DNA of 64,000 bases from an uncultured Serinicoccus sp. (lineage in GTDB: Bacteria > Actinomycetota > Actinomycetes > Actinomycetales > Dermatophilaceae), in the NCBI RefSeq assembly GCF_947500995.1, contig NZ_CANMUA010000005.1:242777-306776 (forward strand). Direction: 5' to 3'. The notes under the pieces are model-generated. The model was not told where the DNA came from. It did not search any database and worked only from the letters and a program-made list of their open reading frames with translations. Position numbers and translations under genes: made by a program. Positions 61,149 through 64,000 of this stretch are shown here, piece after piece; position 1 is the first letter of the stretch, and each line of letters begins with the position of its first letter.

Positions 61149-61720
61149 GGATGGGGCTCCTCGCGTCGGCGTACTCGTGACTGCTGCTGCTGGTGCTGGC
61201 GGGTCAACGCCTCGTCGACCAGCGCTGACAGCCGCTGGGTGGACGCGGCCACGGCCGCGTCGTCGGCACTCTCCAGGGTGGTGCGCGACCTCTGGAGAGC
61301 GGAGTGCAGCGCCCGGTGGAGCTCGTCCTCCGTCTGGACCCTGTCGATCAGCTGCGCCGAGGCCAGACGCTGCGTGAACAGGACCTGGTGGTTGTCCACG
61401 TGCTCACCATGCTCGGCGGACCGTGGGAGGACGACCGGCAGCAGGCCAGCCCGCCGGCAGTCGAAGATCGTCCCCGGTCCGCCGTGGCAGACCACGGCTC
61501 GGCTCCGGGACAACAACCGCGTCAGGTCGTGATGGCCCAGGAAGTCGACCTGGGTCAACGCCGTCCGCCCCAGCGGCCGGGTGAAGCCGCGCTGCACCAT
61601 CACCCGCGCGGTCTGGCCAGCACCCCGCTGCCAGGCGTCCATCCAGCCCAGCATCCGTGCGAACGGGTGATGGTCCGTCCCGAGCAGGCACAGCACGTCG
61701 TAGGTCTCTTCGTCGCTCAC
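61145..61720 (-). CDS. PssE-like GT28 C-terminal glycosyltransferase subunit
   Basis: A 191-residue protein equivalent to the C-terminal half of MurG/Alg13. The donor-site motif VCHGGPGTIFDCRRAGLLPVV is characteristic (positions ~72-92). GTG 61720 overlaps the PssD-like stop as GTGA. The two polypeptides are expected to form one active glycosyltransferase, as for PssD/PssE and Alg14/Alg13. Confidence 0.85.
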   Translation of the reverse strand: MSDEETYDVLCLLGTDHHPFARMLGWMDAWQRGAGQTARVMVQRGFTRPLGRTALTQVDFLGHHDLTRLLSRSRAVVCHGGPGTIFDCRRAGLLPVVLPRSAEHGEHVDNHQVLFTQRLASAQLIDRVQTEDELHRALHSALQRSRTTLESADDAAVAASTQRLSALVDEALTRQHQQQQSRVRRREEPHP

Positions 61721-62190
61721 ATCAGCCGCCCGATGTTGACCGCGCCCTTGTAGAGCTTCTCCTGCTCGGGCCACTGCACGCAGAACACCGTGGAGAACGG
61801 GCGGCACAGCCTGCCGGTCATGGTCGTGGTGTCGAGGCGGTCGATCACCTCCACGTACACCGTGACGGCGCCGAACAGCCGACCGAGGACGAAGAAGGGC
61901 AGCGCCACTCCTGCACCCGTGGACACGATGACGTCGGGTCGCTCGCGCCAGATGAGCCTGGCGGCCAGCCCGGCGTTACGCACGAGGTTCTTCAGGTTCC
62001 TGGTGGTGGGGTGATAGGCCCAGGCGACCTGCTCACCCTCCAACCGGGACAGCGCGTCCGGCGTGCGGAAGGTGACGAAGGTGGCCTCGTGCTCGGAGTA
62101 CCACGACTCGAGGGCGCACAGCTGGGCCAGGTGGCCGCCACTGGATCCGACCAGCATCACACGTCGGGTCGGCGCAGGCATGCGGGCCAC
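61717..62190 (-). CDS. PssD/Alg14-like glycosyltransferase membrane subunit
   Basis: A 157-residue protein, the N-terminal acceptor half of a split GT28 enzyme. VGSSGGHLAQL near residue 14 is the family signature; hydrophobic stretches near residues 95-115 could anchor it in the membrane. It pairs with the PssE-like gene directly downstream. ATG 62190 or ATG 62181 may be the start. Confidence 0.85.
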   Translation of the reverse strand: MARMPAPTRRVMLVGSSGGHLAQLCALESWYSEHEATFVTFRTPDALSRLEGEQVAWAYHPTTRNLKNLVRNAGLAARLIWRERPDVIVSTGAGVALPFFVLGRLFGAVTVYVEVIDRLDTTTMTGRLCRPFSTVFCVQWPEQEKLYKGAVNIGRLM

Positions 62191-62205
62191 TATACGGGGG
62201 ACGAC

Positions 62206-63027
62206 TCACTCGCGAGTGGAGCTCACCTCAACCGGCTGGGTCGACCTGACCCGTCGTTCGGCCGTGTCCGCGGGCCCTCTCCTCGGGAAGAGAGCGAGGA
62301 CGAGGACGACGAGCAGGACTCCGAAGAACGACTCGTGCACCCGCCCGAGGAACTCCAACGTCGCGGCGGAGGCACCCCCGCCCTCACGCATCCCCGTTCC
62401 GAGTCCCGACACGACGACGGGCTCCAGCAGGAGCACCCCGCACCAGCCCCACCGTCGGGCGGCCGAGACCGTGACCTCCGGCTGCAGGAGGCCCTTGTCC
62501 ACCACGTCGAAGGTCAGGACCCCCAGCACGAGGAAGCCCAAGGTCTCTGCCTGGTCGATGACCCACGAGTCGGGGGCCCACGCCACGGCCCCTGCCACGA
62601 GCACGACGATGGCGGGCACCGACACCAGCCACCACGGCGAGGCGGGTCGCCGAAGGCTGACGTAGGGGATGAGCAGTGCCAGAGCCAGGGCGGTCTCGTT
62701 GAGCGTGCGCACCGAGGAGGGCAGGTCGCTCAGCACGAGCCCGACCCCGATCAGTCCCCAGAGGGCACCGACGACCACCGCTGCCGGGAGACGCCTCGTC
62801 GCGTCGAGCCGGGGGAGGACGAACTGGATCCAGCCGGCGAGCACCACGGCGAAGAGATAGGCCTCGCTGTTGTAGGCGATCCGGCCGGCCAGGGGCGCCG
62901 GGACGATCTCGGCGAGGAGTCGCGATGCGCACAGGACGACCAGGAGAGCGAGCCCGCCGTAGAACGCGACGACCGCCGTCCGTCGAGCCACGCCGTCCGG
63001 CCGGGCCGCAGGAAGGTCAGGGGACAC
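62206..63027 (-). CDS. Hypothetical integral membrane protein
   Basis: A 273-residue protein with about eight hydrophobic segments, the first at ~17-40 and the last at ~230-248. No family is recognised. GTG 63027 overlaps the lipoprotein stop by 11 nt and the stop is 15 nt before the PssD-like gene, so it belongs to the same minus-strand transcript. A role in surface glycan assembly is suggested only by position. Confidence 0.6.
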   Translation of the reverse strand: MSPDLPAARPDGVARRTAVVAFYGGLALLVVLCASRLLAEIVPAPLAGRIAYNSEAYLFAVVLAGWIQFVLPRLDATRRLPAAVVVGALWGLIGVGLVLSDLPSSVRTLNETALALALLIPYVSLRRPASPWWLVSVPAIVVLVAGAVAWAPDSWVIDQAETLGFLVLGVLTFDVVDKGLLQPEVTVSAARRWGWCGVLLLEPVVVSGLGTGMREGGGASAATLEFLGRVHESFFGVLLVVLVLALFPRRGPADTAERRVRSTQPVEVSSTRE

Positions 63028-63694
63028 AGTCGACCTCCGCCGTGTCGGGCAGGCTGGCGATGAGCTCTTCGGCCTCCCCCAGCGCCGTCTCCGCAGCCGC
63101 GTCCTCCCCGTTGTCCCGGGCCAGGACCGCCTCGTCCCACTTCGCCACGATCTGACCGGCCGTGGCCACGTCCTCCTCGACCGCGGGGTAGTGCGGCACC
63201 AGGCTCTCCCAGTATCCGAGCAGCTCGGTGACCCCGACGACGGCCATCCTCAGGTCGGCGTCGGCGGACTCGGCCAGGCTGGAGAAGTAGCCGCGGTTCA
63301 GGTTGCACAACGTGGCGACCACCGACTCGGCCGGCTCCGGGTCGTCCGGGTAGTCGTACTCCTCGAGATCGGCGCCGGCATCGTCCGAGAAGTCCTGGCT
63401 CACGGCCGGAGCGCCGCTGGCCATCTCCGGATCCGGGTCGTCCGTCTTCATCGGCTCCTGGGCGTCGGCGCTCGGCGCGGCCGTGACGCCCGCATTGACG
63501 TCTCCGGTGGTGGGCGACGCCGACGTGTCGGCGGAGTCACCGCCTGCGGAGGCGTCGACCGTCGAGGTGGCGGAATCGGGTGCGGTCGCCGGCGAGGACC
63601 CTCCACCGGTGCAACCGGTGAGGAGAGCTACCAGCAGCACGGGTGCTGCCGCCCTGCGCAGGTAGGGAGAACGCGTCGTGATGGCGCTGCTCAT
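63017..63694 (-). CDS. Putative lipoprotein, unknown function
   Basis: A 225-residue exported protein. The signal peptide ends in a lipobox LLTGC at residue 28, followed by a long Ser/Thr/Ala/Asp-rich linker (29-115) and a compact ~110-residue helical domain (from VVATLCNLNRGYF). No known family. It overlaps the truncated surface-protein gene as ATGA and the membrane protein gene by 11 nt. Confidence 0.7.
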   Translation of the reverse strand: MSSAITTRSPYLRRAAAPVLLVALLTGCTGGGSSPATAPDSATSTVDASAGGDSADTSASPTTGDVNAGVTAAPSADAQEPMKTDDPDPEMASGAPAVSQDFSDDAGADLEEYDYPDDPEPAESVVATLCNLNRGYFSSLAESADADLRMAVVGVTELLGYWESLVPHYPAVEEDVATAGQIVAKWDEAVLARDNGEDAAAETALGEAEELIASLPDTAEVDCVP

Positions 63695-64000
63695 CCGGTG
63701 ACCTCCTGGGGGGCCAGGACGAGGGTCATCGCGAGGGACCGGCCACTGGCCGCGTTGGTCGTCGCCGACAGGCCACCGTAGTCACCCTCGTCAGCCGCAC
63801 CCCGACCCAGCAGGGTGGAGACCGTACCGCCACCGGTGCCGATCGAGGTCGAGACCACGTCGACCTCCTCCGGCGCCGTCCACTCCGTCGTGCTCGAGGA
63901 CCGGTCGGCCCAGAACGACAGCACCACCCGGGAGTCACCCTCGACCGACACCACCGGCGTCGTCGAGGTCGCGGTGCTCGAGAACACGTCCGCGTCCAGC
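63691..64000 (-). CDS. C-terminal part of a secreted surface protein, cut by the window edge
   Basis: The frame is open from the right edge to the stop at 63691 and encodes at least 102 residues with beta-strand-rich character (VVLSFWADRSSS, GTVSTLLGRGAADEGDYGGL, SLAMTLVLAP). This resembles the C-terminal domain of large repeat-containing secreted actinobacterial proteins. The start lies outside the window. It is translationally coupled to the following lipoprotein gene. Confidence 0.6.
   Translation of the reverse strand, partial: LDADVFSSTATSTTPVVSVEGDSRVVLSFWADRSSSTTEWTAPEEVDVVSTSIGTGGGTVSTLLGRGAADEGDYGGLSATTNAASGRSLAMTLVLAPQEVTG

Noticed and set aside
1..64000. tRNA, rRNA, transposase, integrase or prophage genes.
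   Set aside because: None could be recognised on either strand; the only mobile-looking signals are the palindromic elements and the 881-bp duplication.

Overview
The window looks like a chromosomal segment of a high-GC actinobacterium, probably a Micrococcales member related to the Intrasporangiaceae/Ornithinimicrobiaceae. I infer this from strongly G/C-ending codons, frequent GTG starts, many 1-4 nt ATGA/GTGA gene overlaps, cell-wall-binding-repeat secreted proteins and actinobacterial-style surface polysaccharide genes. No rRNA, tRNA, CRISPR array, transposase or phage gene is visible.

Layout. 0-9 kb: left arm of a surface-polysaccharide locus, with a sulfotransferase, a heparinase II/III-like protein fused to a serine hydrolase, a TPR-glycosyltransferase, a WecC-type nucleotide-sugar dehydrogenase and a two-domain glycosyltransferase. 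9-19 kb: one gene for a ~3,370-residue secreted mosaic protein (LamG, FN3, malectin-like, beta-propeller and Ig-like modules), followed by a strong terminator hairpin. 19.8-24.2 kb: an APC permease, a convergent GDP-mannose gene pair (mannose-1-phosphate guanylyltransferase and a HAD phosphomannomutase) that both show signs of single-base frame disruption, and an OmpR-type regulator. 24.7-34.4 kb: sulfate activation (cysD, cysN, cysC, cysQ) with a GAF histidine kinase, an SLC13 transporter, a membrane acyltransferase and an ATP-grasp enzyme. 34.5-39.4 kb: an ArsR/SRPBCC pair with a perfect operator-like palindrome, a DUF3817 protein, an esterase and a NarL-type two-component pair. 39.7-44.7 kb: a tightly overlapping five-gene operon resembling lysine/diaminopimelate biosynthesis (dapB, dapA, dapD, dapC-like, lysA-like) with an E. 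coli-type DapD and an atypical decarboxylase. 44.8-49.3 kb: an atypical winged-helix regulator and two secreted GH26-like proteins that share an apparently exact 881-bp 3' duplication including the terminator. 49.3-64 kb: the right arm of the polysaccharide locus, with flippase, APH-like kinase, Wzz-like protein, two sulfotransferases, a Wzy-Wzz fusion, pyruvyl transferase, nitroreductase-like protein, GT2, PssE/PssD pair, a membrane protein, a lipoprotein and a truncated surface-protein gene.

How it may work together (inference). CysDN and CysC make PAPS from sulfate, CysQ removes the PAP by-product, and three sulfotransferases could use PAPS on a surface polymer that also carries uronic acid (WecC-type dehydrogenase), pyruvate ketals and perhaps acyl groups. 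A flippase, Wzz-like protein and Wzy-Wzz fusion would export and polymerise it. The heparinase II/III-like protein and the GH26-like enzymes could trim it or a related glycan. The most unusual items are the Wzy-Wzz fusion, the heparinase-hydrolase fusion, the recent 881-bp duplication, a 50-bp nested palindrome inserted in frame in the dapC-like gene, and the compact dap operon lacking dapE and dapF.
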